A stretch of 64,000 nucleotides of DNA, taken from the NCBI GenBank assembly GCA_023398375.1, contig JAEWSH010000019.1, forward strand, positions 124,001-188,000, in the 5' to 3' direction. The translations under genes were made by a program, and so were the position numbers. The DNA comes from Bacillota bacterium. Lineage in GTDB: Bacteria > Bacillota > Clostridia > Lachnospirales > Lachnospiraceae. This document shows, in pieces, positions 26,523-36,164 of the stretch; position 1 is the stretch's first letter; the number at the start of each line of letters is the position of its first letter. The notes under the pieces were generated by a model. It saw only the letters and a program-made list of their open reading frames with translations. It was not told the DNA's origin and made no database searches.

Positions 26523-27941
26523 CTATTTTTTTAAGCTCTCAAGGGCACTGTCTAACCAGTTTGGCATTGAAAGATAGTAAGGAATCACAGCACCCAGCAT
26601 AGTAGAAGTTAAGGCAATGATGATATATCCGATGACAGCCCATAAAAGGATAGTTCCAATCGTACGGCCATATGGAAAATAGGCTGTTAGGATCGCATCC
26701 AGTTTAGAAATGCCGATGCTGATAAGATACATGAGTGGTATCAGCAAGGGAAGCACATAGCGGCCTTGTGGCTGATAATCCCAGGAGTAGGAATACCAGA
26801 TACAAAGTGAGGAAATAATTATCATATCAAAGACCATTAGAATGTTAAAAAAGGCTCTGGATGATTCAGAAATTGTTTTTAAATAGGTAACACCCTTTGA
26901 AACAGGCGGAAGAAATAAACATAGGAAAGAAGCTGCAAAAATAAATTTGTATCCCGTATAAATGAATGGATAAGTATAAATATTCATGGTACCAAAGGTC
27001 GCGATAAAACTCTCATATAAAGTATGCAGGAACAAGGTTTCACGAAACAGATAGGACAAAGAGTGACCAGTGTTCTGAATAGTTTCCTTTGTCAGTGGAT
27101 TTAATTGAGGAATACAGGTTTCGATGGCACATTGTGTTCTGGCATTCATACCGATGATATCGCCATTATATAAATAAGCATTTCTAAGGAACCACCATGA
27201 TATTCCAAGCAATACAATGACAGAGATAAAGGCTCCTTTTTGTAATAAAGATTTTAACTTTATGTTAAAAACACCATTTTCCATACGCAGAAAACTAAAA
27301 ATGAATAATATGATACTGCATAAAATAATACTATAGGCATTGTAATAAGATAATGCACATAGAATGATTCCGATGCTGAGCGTTATACTTGTTCTTTTCG
27401 ACCAGTCGTCCTTTAGTCCGCGAATGCAGGCGTAAATAATGATTGCAGTAGACAGGGCTGCCATGGAATCTGTGTTTACATAGGAGTGTAAGAAAAGATT
27501 CTGTGGAAGAAATACGACCAAAAGTGTGAATACCCATCGAAGCAGATGCGTGTCAAATATTTCCTTTGATAATTTACGTACATATACTGCCATAATAACA
27601 CCAATTATAACATTCACAAATCTTGCAATATAGGAAAGTATATAAAAATTCTGTGTAAAATAGAAAAAAGGACGCATGAGATAACCCATAATAATATAGG
27701 ATAGAATTGGTTGAAAGGCATAAGAAGCACCATAGCCGCCAATAGAAATCTCAGGATCCGTTCCAACGGGAAGTTTTCCGTGTACACAAATGTATTGCGC
27801 TACTTTGTAACGGTTGATTTCGTCAGGCGGATCACCAAATGGCTGTAAAATTGCAAATACAGCTATCGCTACAAAAACGAAAATATAAAAAATGTATTCT
27901 AAGAATACTTCTGTTTTTCTTGAGTACGTAATTGATTTCAT
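26523..27941 (-). CDS. DUF2142-type polytopic membrane protein (GT-C glycosyltransferase-like)
   Basis: 472 residues from the ATG at 27941 (MKSITYSRKTEVFLEYIF), which has GGAG 8 bp before it; longer in-frame versions start in the divergent promoter zone. About 11 membrane spans are visible. After span 1 comes GDPPDEINRYKVAQYICVHG, the DUF2142 mark with an acidic pair where GT-C enzymes have their catalytic Asp/Glu. Such proteins move sugars from polyprenyl carriers to envelope glycans, but no substrate can be given. The C-terminal YSYSWDYQPQGRYVLPLLIPL is also typical of this group. The gene stands alone, divergent from the GGDEF-EAL gene. Confidence 0.8.
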   Translation of the reverse strand: MKSITYSRKTEVFLEYIFYIFVFVAIAVFAILQPFGDPPDEINRYKVAQYICVHGKLPVGTDPEISIGGYGASYAFQPILSYIIMGYLMRPFFYFTQNFYILSYIARFVNVIIGVIMAVYVRKLSKEIFDTHLLRWVFTLLVVFLPQNLFLHSYVNTDSMAALSTAIIIYACIRGLKDDWSKRTSITLSIGIILCALSYYNAYSIILCSIILFIFSFLRMENGVFNIKLKSLLQKGAFISVIVLLGISWWFLRNAYLYNGDIIGMNARTQCAIETCIPQLNPLTKETIQNTGHSLSYLFRETLFLHTLYESFIATFGTMNIYTYPFIYTGYKFIFAASFLCLFLPPVSKGVTYLKTISESSRAFFNILMVFDMIIISSLCIWYSYSWDYQPQGRYVLPLLIPLMYLISIGISKLDAILTAYFPYGRTIGTILLWAVIGYIIIALTSTMLGAVIPYYLSMPNWLDSALESLKK

Positions 27942-28191
27942 GTAAAAACTCCAATCTATAAGTACGAACTGTTCGATATATTTTAGCATAGCAAAATGAC
28001 GTTTGCAAATATTACGATGTAGAAAAGAATAATTTCCAGAATTGTTTATTGTATACATAAAAACAAATTGAAATACAAGCGGCAATATATTGCATAATGA
28101 TAGTATTTCATGTAAAATCATAGTGTATTTGATAAGTTTTGGGGAATGTAATTACAGATAAATATTGCGAGAAATTTGTGGAGGCTTATTA

Positions 28192-30876
28192 GTGCAGACA
28201 ATATTACAAGACTCTTCTGGTAATAATAGGACAATTTATGCACAGATTATTGACGGAAAAAATATCCAGAAACTACAGGAACAGTTTAGTGAAGTTTCCA
28301 ATATGTTTGTTATTTGCACAGATGAATTCGGTCAATGGATTACTGAAATGTCTGGAGAACCAGAAAGTGTTAGGAAAATGAAAGAGCTTGTGTCAATGGA
28401 ACGGTTGCATTCGATTTATATGAGAATCGCAAATAGTTCTTTAGAAGAACAAGTAGTTGAAGATACAAAATATCCAAATTTAAAATTAGCAGCTATATCA
28501 ATAAAAATTGAGAATAAGCCAATTATTAATTGGCTTATTTGCGCTCTGTTAGAGGACTGTGATTGTAGTGGATATGAACAGGAACCGATTCGTGGTATAA
28601 CAGTTACAACAACAAGTAAAAAATTTTATAAGGCCTTGGATTTACTGAGAACATCTACGTTTCAGATGCTGGAGGCAAAATTTCAATTGGCAAATGCAGA
28701 AGCTGAAAATCGAAGAAGCAGATTGTCTCAAAAAGAGATGGCCAATTTTCTGAAAAGAACAGAGGCGATTTCTACGATCGTACAGATGCTTGAAAGTGAC
28801 GAGCCAATTGAAGCAATTATGCAGGAGATTTTAAAAACAGCAGGTACTTATCTGGGAGTCAGCAGTGCACAGGTATTTCGTCTGAACAAGGATGGAAACA
28901 CAATGGATGTAATGGCGGAATGGTGCAATCAGGGAATCGTTTCTATCTTTAATCAGGTCAGAAATATAGAACGCTCTAAATTATTAAGTTATAATAAGGC
29001 AATTACAATTTCTTCTGATACCAAAGTAACTCCTGAGGAAAGAGAAGCTTTGGAACAGGCGCATATTAAGGCGCTCATGCTCATTCCGGTTTATATTAAT
29101 AATTGTCTTAGCATGTATGCTTGTTTTAATGAATGCGTTGTGGAACGTATCTGGAGCATTGAAGAAATTAAATTTACAAATAACGCGACCAAAGTGCTGC
29201 AAAGTATATTGATTCGAAGAATTCAGAAAAATTCTCTTGCGAGTTCTTATGCTTCACTGGAAGCAATTCTGGATAATGTTGGAAGTGCTATTTATGTAAA
29301 AGATATCAATACTAAAAAAGTACTTTTTGTTAATAAGAAGCTTAAAAGTAACTTTGAAAAAGAGTATAAAGATGGTACTCTGGATACACTATTTGAGCAT
29401 GGTCAGCCAATCGGCAACAGAGGTGGTGCATTCGAAATCAATCACATTGTAAGAAACCGTTGGTATGATTTGCATTATACATATATTAACTGGGTAGACG
29501 GCAGACAGGTGGTATTGTGTTCTGTCTATGACATTACCGATAAAAAAGTATATCAAAGAAAAATAGAGCAACAGGCCTATACGGATTTTCTGACAGGTTT
29601 ATATAATCGTATGTGTTGTGAGCGTGATTTGGCATGGCATATTGACAATGTAAAAGCAAATAACCTGAAAGGTGCTTTGTTGTATTTGGATCTTGATGAT
29701 TTTAAACATATTAATGATGGGTTGGGTCATCAATATGGAGATGCTCTGCTGAAATCTATTTCGCATAGTCTGCAGCAGATAGAGGGAATACGATCCACCT
29801 GCTATCGAATGGGTGGAGATGAATTTGTTATTGTAATACCTCCGAGCAGTTTCCCGAGATTCAACCTGATTTTAGAAGAAATAAAGGATATATTTAATAA
29901 GCCTTGGTTTTTAAAAGATGCCGATTACTACTGTACAATGAGTATGGGGATCGTAAATTTTCCGGAAGATGGAGACAGTGTGCAGAATCTGATCAAAAAA
30001 GCGGATATTGCAATGTACGAGGCAAAGAAACGCGGCAAAAACAGAGTTGCGTTCTATTCGGATAATATTAGCTCAGCGTCCAATAAGAGATTGGATATGG
30101 AAAAAAATATGCGTGATGCAACGGTGGATGGATATAAAGAATTTGAAGTGTATTATCAGCCGATCATAGATATACAAAGAGATGGTTCTCCTTGTACCGG
30201 AGCAGAAGCACTGATTCGCTGGAACAGCACAGAACTTGGATTCATCCCGCCTTCAGACTTTATTCCACTGGCAGAGTATCTGGGATTGATAAATCCAATT
30301 GGAAATTATGTGCTGAAAGAAGCTTGTCAGACCTGCAAGCAATGGAATGATAAGGGATACCCTAATTATAAGGTCAATGTCAACTTATCAGTTGTACAAT
30401 TGTTACAGCCTGATATTGTGGAGATTGTAGAAAATACAATTAAAGAGACTGGTATTATACCAAAGAATCTGACATTAGAAGTTACTGAAAGCCTTGCAAT
30501 CAACGATATGGAAAGAATGAAAGAGATCTTGGGCAGCATTAAAAAATTAGGCGTCAGAATCGCACTGGACGATTTTGGCACCGGATATTCATCTTTGAAT
30601 CATATCCGCGAGATTCCGCTGGATGTTATCAAGGTAGATCAGAGTTTTGTAATTGATATCGCAGAGGATACATATTCCCAATCATTTATTAAGATGATTT
30701 CAGAATTAGCAGGCAGCATTGGCGTCAGCATATGTGTTGAGGGAATTGAAACAAAAGAACAATATAAAGTACTGGAAGGCATGCAGGTACGCCTCATACA
30801 GGGATACTATTTTGACAGACCAATGACACGTGAAGATTTTGAAAAAAAATATGTGAGTCAGTTGAAAAAGGAATAG
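28192..30876 (+). CDS. GGDEF-EAL protein with N-terminal sensor domains (c-di-GMP turnover)
   Basis: 894 residues from GTG 28192, chosen because GTGGAGG lies 7 bp before it. Domains in order: a small-molecule sensor region (about 15-150, PocR-like by look), a coiled segment, GAF (about 185-340), a PAS-like region (about 350-460), GGDEF (about 470-630) and EAL (about 640-885). The cyclase site RMGGDEF is intact and no RxxD inhibitory site precedes it. The EAL site has GAEALIRW and the loop ALDDFGTGYSSLNH, so phosphodiesterase activity is expected. It is cytosolic, with no membrane span. A DHH/DHHA1 phosphoesterase gene starts 5 bp after its stop. Confidence 0.92.
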   Translation: MQTILQDSSGNNRTIYAQIIDGKNIQKLQEQFSEVSNMFVICTDEFGQWITEMSGEPESVRKMKELVSMERLHSIYMRIANSSLEEQVVEDTKYPNLKLAAISIKIENKPIINWLICALLEDCDCSGYEQEPIRGITVTTTSKKFYKALDLLRTSTFQMLEAKFQLANAEAENRRSRLSQKEMANFLKRTEAISTIVQMLESDEPIEAIMQEILKTAGTYLGVSSAQVFRLNKDGNTMDVMAEWCNQGIVSIFNQVRNIERSKLLSYNKAITISSDTKVTPEEREALEQAHIKALMLIPVYINNCLSMYACFNECVVERIWSIEEIKFTNNATKVLQSILIRRIQKNSLASSYASLEAILDNVGSAIYVKDINTKKVLFVNKKLKSNFEKEYKDGTLDTLFEHGQPIGNRGGAFEINHIVRNRWYDLHYTYINWVDGRQVVLCSVYDITDKKVYQRKIEQQAYTDFLTGLYNRMCCERDLAWHIDNVKANNLKGALLYLDLDDFKHINDGLGHQYGDALLKSISHSLQQIEGIRSTCYRMGGDEFVIVIPPSSFPRFNLILEEIKDIFNKPWFLKDADYYCTMSMGIVNFPEDGDSVQNLIKKADIAMYEAKKRGKNRVAFYSDNISSASNKRLDMEKNMRDATVDGYKEFEVYYQPIIDIQRDGSPCTGAEALIRWNSTELGFIPPSDFIPLAEYLGLINPIGNYVLKEACQTCKQWNDKGYPNYKVNVNLSVVQLLQPDIVEIVENTIKETGIIPKNLTLEVTESLAINDMERMKEILGSIKKLGVRIALDDFGTGYSSLNHIREIPLDVIKVDQSFVIDIAEDTYSQSFIKMISELAGSIGVSICVEGIETKEQYKVLEGMQVRLIQGYYFDRPMTREDFEKKYVSQLKKE

Positions 30877-30881
30877 TTACT

Positions 30882-32381
30882 ATGCAGTTGAAAAAGATTG
30901 AACGCTATAGCAATATAACAATACAATGTCATGATAATCCGGACGCAGATGCAATTGCATCTGGGTTTGGATTATATATGTATTTTAAGAGTAGGCAGAA
31001 GAAAGTCAACTTAATATATAGCGGTCATTTTCAGATTCAGAAACCGAATCTAAAACTGATGATAGAAAATCTCCAGATCCCGATAGAGTATAGGGCTCCA
31101 TCTGAGGAAATGATAAAAGGGATCCTGATTACCGTTGACTGTCAATATGGTGCAGGAAATGTTACTAAGTTCTATGCGGAAGAGATTGCGATCTTTGATC
31201 ATCATCAAAAAGAGATCACCAATGTACCAAATTCAACAATCAATTCGAACCTGGGCAGTTGTTCTACTTTGATCTGGTCAATTCTGAAGAAACATAAGTT
31301 TTCAGTTAATGAAAATATAAATTTGGCGACGGCACTCTATTATGGATTGTATTCAGATACGAATCAATTTACGGAAATATACAATCCGCTGGACAGAGAT
31401 ATGCAGGAAGAATTAAAAATCAATAAATCGTTGATTCGATTATTCCGTAATTCGAATCTGACATTAGAGGAGTTGGGAATAGCTGGAATTGCACTTCTCA
31501 GATGTATTTATAATGATAATTATATGTATGCAATCATAAAAGCGCAGCCGTGCGATCCAAATATATTGGGATTGATCAGTGATTTTTTATTACAGGTGGA
31601 CGAAGTACATTCGTGTGTTGTGTATAATACACTTCCGGACGGCTATAAATTATCTGTGAGAAGTTGTGTCAAAGAAGTAAAGGCAAGTGAGCTTGCGGAA
31701 TATTTGACAAAAGATATTGGTTCGGGTGGTGGCCATTTTGAGAAAGCTGGTGGAGTCATCAGCAATAAATTATATGAAAATAAATATCCGACGCTTAACA
31801 GTGAAGCATATTTCAGTGAAAGAATGAATGAATATTTTGACAGCTACGAGATTATTTATGCAGAAGATCATATATTTGACTTAAAACACTGTATAAGATA
31901 TCAAAAAAGAAAAATTCCTATCGGTTATGTAAAAGCCAATAAACTTCTAACTGTGGGAACACAGGTCACGGTCCGTACGCTGGAAGAAGATATCGATATT
32001 GTTGTGGAGGAAGACACATACTTTATAATAGGTATCAATGGAGAAGTTTCTTTCCTAAAGAAGGAAATTTTCGATAAGATATATTGTCCAATAGATATAG
32101 TATTTAAGGCTGAAATTGATTATCAGCCTACTATTAAAGATAGGATGTCTGGAGAATCGTTGGAGTTGATGCAGTTTGCAAAAATATGTATTCCCATCAA
32201 AGAATCATATATTTTTGCCAGAACAATAAAAAAAGCAGTCAAGATTTTTACAAAGCAAAATAGTGAAACGTATATGTCGGGCCGTGTAGGGGATTATCTG
32301 GCAGTGAGCGAAGAAGATATGGGTGACCCGTATATCATAAAACAGGATATTTTTGATAGTCTGTATGAACAAATTAATTAA
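30882..32381 (+). CDS. DHH/DHHA1 phosphoesterase with C-terminal extension
   Basis: 499 residues. The DHH domain shows CHDNPDADAIASGFGL, VDCQYG and the DHH motif itself in IFDHHQKEI. The DHHA1 domain ends in GSGGGHFEKAGG. This is the NrnA layout, which cleaves short oligonucleotides and linear dinucleotides. A further 175 residues follow, with IGYVKANKLLTVG and a final GRVGDYLAVSEEDMGDPYII segment, not seen in plain NrnA. No membrane span is present, unlike GdpP. It is cotranscribed with the GGDEF-EAL gene (5-bp gap), so hydrolysis of pGpG made by the EAL domain is a plausible role. Confidence 0.88.
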   Translation: MQLKKIERYSNITIQCHDNPDADAIASGFGLYMYFKSRQKKVNLIYSGHFQIQKPNLKLMIENLQIPIEYRAPSEEMIKGILITVDCQYGAGNVTKFYAEEIAIFDHHQKEITNVPNSTINSNLGSCSTLIWSILKKHKFSVNENINLATALYYGLYSDTNQFTEIYNPLDRDMQEELKINKSLIRLFRNSNLTLEELGIAGIALLRCIYNDNYMYAIIKAQPCDPNILGLISDFLLQVDEVHSCVVYNTLPDGYKLSVRSCVKEVKASELAEYLTKDIGSGGGHFEKAGGVISNKLYENKYPTLNSEAYFSERMNEYFDSYEIIYAEDHIFDLKHCIRYQKRKIPIGYVKANKLLTVGTQVTVRTLEEDIDIVVEEDTYFIIGINGEVSFLKKEIFDKIYCPIDIVFKAEIDYQPTIKDRMSGESLELMQFAKICIPIKESYIFARTIKKAVKIFTKQNSETYMSGRVGDYLAVSEEDMGDPYIIKQDIFDSLYEQIN

Positions 32382-32432
32382 ATAAAGTAAGAAGTTCTTA
32401 AAATCACAGTATTTCGGTAACCGGAAGTATAT

Positions 32433-33092
32433 TCAATGTAATAAAAGAGATTTAAAATAAAGGAAAACAGGGGCACCGTCTACAGTATCAGAACGACGGA
32501 ACTGATAAGCCATTCGCTCAGGATGCCATTGCACACCTATGATAGGCAGGGTGCTATGAAAAAGAGCCTCTAAAACTTCATCAAGGGCATATTGAGCAGG
32601 CAGCAGATCACGCCCAAGCATGCCGCAGCCTTGATGATGAGCACTGTTTGTAAAAACAGTATCTCCATATAGACGGTGAATAAAGGAATTTTTTACTGCG
32701 TGTGTAACGTGAATCATGTCGGCTTCCTGGTAAGCGTGTGTTTTAGATGACTTTAAATCTTGTATAATATTACCGCCAAAATAGACATTGATGAGCTGCA
32801 TTCCTTTACAAATGCCCAAAATTGGCTTTTGAACCTTTACAAAAGCATCCATAAGTAGAAATTGTTTTTCATCAAGCGAAGAATCTAAATTTTGAGAACC
32901 AAGATTATTCTGAGCAAAATAGATGGGATCAATATCGCCGCCCCCGGGAAGCAGGAGACCATCAAAGGCATTGATGTCATCAAAAGATAATGCAGTTTCA
33001 AATTCCATTCCGGCACAATGGAGAGCAGCCTGATAATTTTCGGTAACGTCCTGCAGACCAGCGATTAAGATACGTTTTTTGGTTTCTGACAT
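32433..33092 (-). CDS. Class I glutamine amidotransferase-like hydrolase (peptidase C26, gamma-glutamyl hydrolase type)
   Basis: 219 residues. The nucleophile is in PILGICKGMQLINVYFGG and the His-Glu pair in IIGVQWHPERM; the oxyanion loop is GLLLPGGGDIDP. This matches gamma-glutamyl-GABA hydrolase-like (PuuD) proteins. The substrate could be a gamma-glutamyl amine or peptide. It starts at 33092 and its 3' end converges on the DHH gene with about 50 bp between. No operon partner is visible. Confidence 0.9.
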   Translation of the reverse strand: MSETKKRILIAGLQDVTENYQAALHCAGMEFETALSFDDINAFDGLLLPGGGDIDPIYFAQNNLGSQNLDSSLDEKQFLLMDAFVKVQKPILGICKGMQLINVYFGGNIIQDLKSSKTHAYQEADMIHVTHAVKNSFIHRLYGDTVFTNSAHHQGCGMLGRDLLPAQYALDEVLEALFHSTLPIIGVQWHPERMAYQFRRSDTVDGAPVFLYFKSLLLH

Positions 33093-33194
33093 AAATGTAA
33101 TAGATTCCTTTTAAATATATGTTTTATAATAGTATATATTAAAATAACGGATAAGTTCGGAGAACTTTACTACAAGCTTGTTTACATATTTGAG

Positions 33195-33244
33195 TTCGTC
33201 AATTTGCACAATTTTGTTTGTAAGTATATATGCAAATTGACGAA
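33195..33244. repeat. Inverted-repeat element, copy A
   Basis: TTCGTCAATTTGCA (33195-33208) is the perfect reverse complement of TGCAAATTGACGAA (33231-33244), with a 22-bp AT-rich spacer. The 22-bp stretch from 33193 is identical to the complement of 52018-52039. It sits in a 270-bp gap between two minus-strand genes. The rest of that gap shows no gene. Confidence 0.7.
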
Positions 33245-33325
33245 GTCAAGCTCTTTCATGAACTGACTTAGTAACCGAACAAAATCATTCTCGTTGATAA
33301 CTTTGGGTGATAAACTTATGCATAT

Positions 33326-33353
33326 AAAAAGGGGCGCGAAAATGCGCCCCTTT
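33326..33353 (-). terminator. Terminator of the DUF975 gene
   Basis: On the minus strand AAAGGGGCGC pairs with GCGCCCCTTT around ATTTTC and runs into TTTTTATATG. It starts 9 bp after the stop of the gene. Confidence 0.9.
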
Positions 33354-33362
33354 GAATAACAA

Positions 33363-34106
33363 TTACATATTTGTCGCTGACGGATTGCCGAACGAGTTAG
33401 GAACTTCCTGATAATTCTGCTGCATGGTTATGTATTTCAGATTGTCGTAATATACGGCGGTTGTCAATTCTAAATAAGGTGTCACGTATAAGAAAGCGAG
33501 ACCGCAGGTAACACAACCTAACAAAAACCAAAGAATGAAGGATATTTGCAATACGAATAACTCCCATTTATGACCGACCATCATTTCCTTGCTTTCCGAG
33601 ATGCATTGCATAACACCTTTGTTCGGATCATCAATATAAATATAGACAGCCATTGAATAACGGTAAGCGGCAATGATTCCAGGAATAACAAATAATAAAG
33701 ACCATAAAAACGTGAGCAGACCAATCATAAAATAAAGACAGAAAACCTTAAGAAAGGATTTCATATAAGAAAATAAGGTCTCTAATCCGGCTTCTTCACG
33801 ACGAATTGTTTTTAAACAATAGGAAGTAAATCCAGCACTCAAAGCATACGTTATAAAGGATGAAACAATGCTCAAAGCAAAAGAAATACAAGTGAAACTT
33901 AATATTGCGCCAAGTGTGATTGCTGTTGAATCGATTATATTGGTGCCAATTCCCAATATCGTACCCAATAGATTGTTGAATACACTCATAATTCCTGAAA
34001 TTGCCATTGCTATAACGAAAAATACCAATCCAACTAATACGGGGTGAGTAGTAGCGGTAGACATAGAGTCTTTCGCGCGTTGTTTTAATTCTGCTCTTGT
34101 TAACAT
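33363..34106 (-). CDS. DUF975 membrane protein
   Basis: 247 residues. The N-terminus MLTRAELKQRAKDSM is the DUF975 hallmark. About five to six membrane spans follow, with FMIGLLTFLWSLLFVIPGIIAAYRYSMAVYI in the middle and the cytoplasmic segment DDPNKGVMQCISESKEMMVGHKWELF. Members are widespread in Firmicutes and have no established function. The ribosome site AAGGAG precedes the ATG at 34106. It is divergent from glnS. Confidence 0.85.
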   Translation of the reverse strand: MLTRAELKQRAKDSMSTATTHPVLVGLVFFVIAMAISGIMSVFNNLLGTILGIGTNIIDSTAITLGAILSFTCISFALSIVSSFITYALSAGFTSYCLKTIRREEAGLETLFSYMKSFLKVFCLYFMIGLLTFLWSLLFVIPGIIAAYRYSMAVYIYIDDPNKGVMQCISESKEMMVGHKWELFVLQISFILWFLLGCVTCGLAFLYVTPYLELTTAVYYDNLKYITMQQNYQEVPNSFGNPSATNM

Positions 34107-34344
34107 GATTAATTCTCCTTTTTATCCCTTTTATAATATTATAGGTTACAGCAGTATATTCGAGTATACACAATTACTAGAACCTGACATAACATTTTTA
34201 GTATAACACATATTTTGAGGAAAAAAAAGGAAACACCACAAAAAAGATGTTATGAAGAAATACTTTATTATTTAAAAAATCTATGCTATCATTATTTATT
34301 ATCATTCCTTATCGTGTTATTCAATAGTAAGGAGCAGGACAACT

Positions 34345-34385
34345 GAGGAGGTGAAGCTCGCTGATCATTTTAGCGGGTACACATT
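34345..34385 (+). promoter_or_regulatory. glnS ribosome site separated from its start codon by a small hairpin
   Basis: GAGGAGGTGA (34345-34354) is a strong Shine-Dalgarno but lies over 30 nt before the ATG at 34386. Between them CTCGCTGA and TTAGCGGG form an 8-bp hairpin with a 5-nt loop, which would bring site and start close together. A 12-codon frame from GTG 34351 ends at TGA overlapping the glnS ATG, but it has no spacing for the same site. Confidence 0.45.
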
Positions 34386-36092
34386 ATGAGCAAAAGTGAG
34401 ATTAGGGAACGCAATGAGACCAATGAAACAGAAGTCATTTCAAAGAATTTTATTGAACAGGCAATTGAAAAGGATTTGGCAGAAGGAATCTATGATAGTG
34501 TTCATACAAGATTTCCACCAGAACCAAATGGATATCTGCATATTGGACATGCCAAATCCATTCTTTTAAATTATGGATTAGCACAAAAGTACCATGGTAA
34601 ATTCAATATGAGATTTGATGATACCAATCCTACAAAAGAAAAGATTGAATTTGTAGAATCCATTCAGGAAGATATCTGCTGGTTAGGTGCTGACTGGGAA
34701 GACAGATTATTTTTTGCATCTAATTATTTTCAACAAATGTATGAAGGTGCAGTAAAATTAATTCATAAAGGAAAAGCTTATGTGTCTGATCTTACAGCAG
34801 ATGAGATGAGGGAATACAGAGGAACTTTAACAGAACCAGGAAAAGAAGATCCTAGCAGAAGCAGAAGTGTGGAAGAGAATCTCTCTCTATTTGAGCGAAT
34901 GAAGAATGGTGAATATCAGGATGGCGAGAAAGTGCTTCGCGCAAAGATTGATATGGCATCTCCGAATATTAATATGCGGGATCCGATTATCTATCGTGTG
35001 GCTCACATGGCACACCATAATACCGGCGATAAGTGGTGCATATATCCGATGTACGATTATGCACACCCGATTGAAGATGCAATTGAAGGAATTACCCATT
35101 CCATCTGTACCTTGGAATTTGAGGACCACAGACCATTATATGACTGGGTAGTTCGTGAACTGGAATATCCGCATCCGCCAAGACAGATTGAGTTTGCGAA
35201 AATGTATTTGACGAATGTGGTAACAGGTAAAAGATATATTAAAAAACTCGTCGAAGACGGAATCGTAGATGGATGGGATGATCCGCGACTGGTATCCATT
35301 GCAGCCCTCAGAAGAAGAGGATTTACGCCGGAATCCATTAAGATGTTCGTTGAATTGTGCGGTGTATCAAAGAGTAATTCTTCTGTAGATTATGCAATGC
35401 TTGAATATTGTATCAGAGAAGATCTAAAACTTAAAAAAGCAAGAGTAATGGCAGTACTGGATCCGATCAAGTTGATCATTGATAATTATCCGGAAGGTCA
35501 GGTCGAGTATTTGGATGTTCCGAATAATATGGAAAATGAAGCACTTGGAACGAGAAAAGTGGCTTTTGAAAGAGAACTTTATATAGACAGAGAAGATTTT
35601 ATGGAAGAGCCCCCTAAAAAATATTTTCGTTTATTTCCTGGAAATGAAGTTCGTCTGATGCATGCTTATTTTGTGAAATGTGAGAGTTTTGTAAAAGATG
35701 AGTCTGGCAAGGTGACGCAGATTCATTGTACGTATGATCCGCAGACCAAATGCGGAACGGGATTTGCGGAAAGAAAAGTAAAGGGTACCATTCACTGGGT
35801 ACCGGCTAATCATGCAGTAAAAGCAGAAGTTCGTCTATACGAAAATATTATTGACGAGGAAAAAGGTGTATATAACGAAGATGGAAGTTTGAATTTAAAT
35901 CCAAATTCCTTAGTTGCGTTAAAAAATTGTTATGTAGAACCGATTTTTAATGATGCTAAGGCGTTTGACAGTTTCCAATTCGTGAGACAGGGATATTTTT
36001 GCATTGATTGTAAAGATTCTGAGAAGGATGCATTGGTATTCAACAGAATCGTATCATTAAAGAGTTCTTATATACTCCCGAAGAGTAATTAG
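34386..36092 (+). CDS. glnS: Glutaminyl-tRNA synthetase
   Basis: 568 residues of class I synthetase. The N-terminal nucleotide site is [17 protein letters not shown] (HIGH motif); the region of the second signature reads [24 protein letters not shown], with TGKRY where MSKRK is usual. CYS-type markers of GluRS are absent and the long C-terminal beta-barrel anticodon domain fits GlnRS. It charges tRNA(Gln) directly. Its presence beside gatCAB means the amidotransferase is probably needed for tRNA(Asn) only. It is monocistronic between the divergent DUF975 gene and a DUF2225 gene. Confidence 0.95.
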   Translation: MSKSEIRERNETNETEVISKNFIEQAIEKDLAEGIYDSVHTRFPPEPNGYLHIGHAKSILLNYGLAQKYHGKFNMRFDDTNPTKEKIEFVESIQEDICWLGADWEDRLFFASNYFQQMYEGAVKLIHKGKAYVSDLTADEMREYRGTLTEPGKEDPSRSRSVEENLSLFERMKNGEYQDGEKVLRAKIDMASPNINMRDPIIYRVAHMAHHNTGDKWCIYPMYDYAHPIEDAIEGITHSICTLEFEDHRPLYDWVVRELEYPHPPRQIEFAKMYLTNVVTGKRYIKKLVEDGIVDGWDDPRLVSIAALRRRGFTPESIKMFVELCGVSKSNSSVDYAMLEYCIREDLKLKKARVMAVLDPIKLIIDNYPEGQVEYLDVPNNMENEALGTRKVAFERELYIDREDFMEEPPKKYFRLFPGNEVRLMHAYFVKCESFVKDESGKVTQIHCTYDPQTKCGTGFAERKVKGTIHWVPANHAVKAEVRLYENIIDEEKGVYNEDGSLNLNPNSLVALKNCYVEPIFNDAKAFDSFQFVRQGYFCIDCKDSEKDALVFNRIVSLKSSYILPKSN

Positions 36093-36164
36093 GCAGAATT
36101 ATAACTAAAAAATAAGGGTTAACTTACTAGGTAATGAAATGAAAAATTTGGAGGTTATTCAGAA

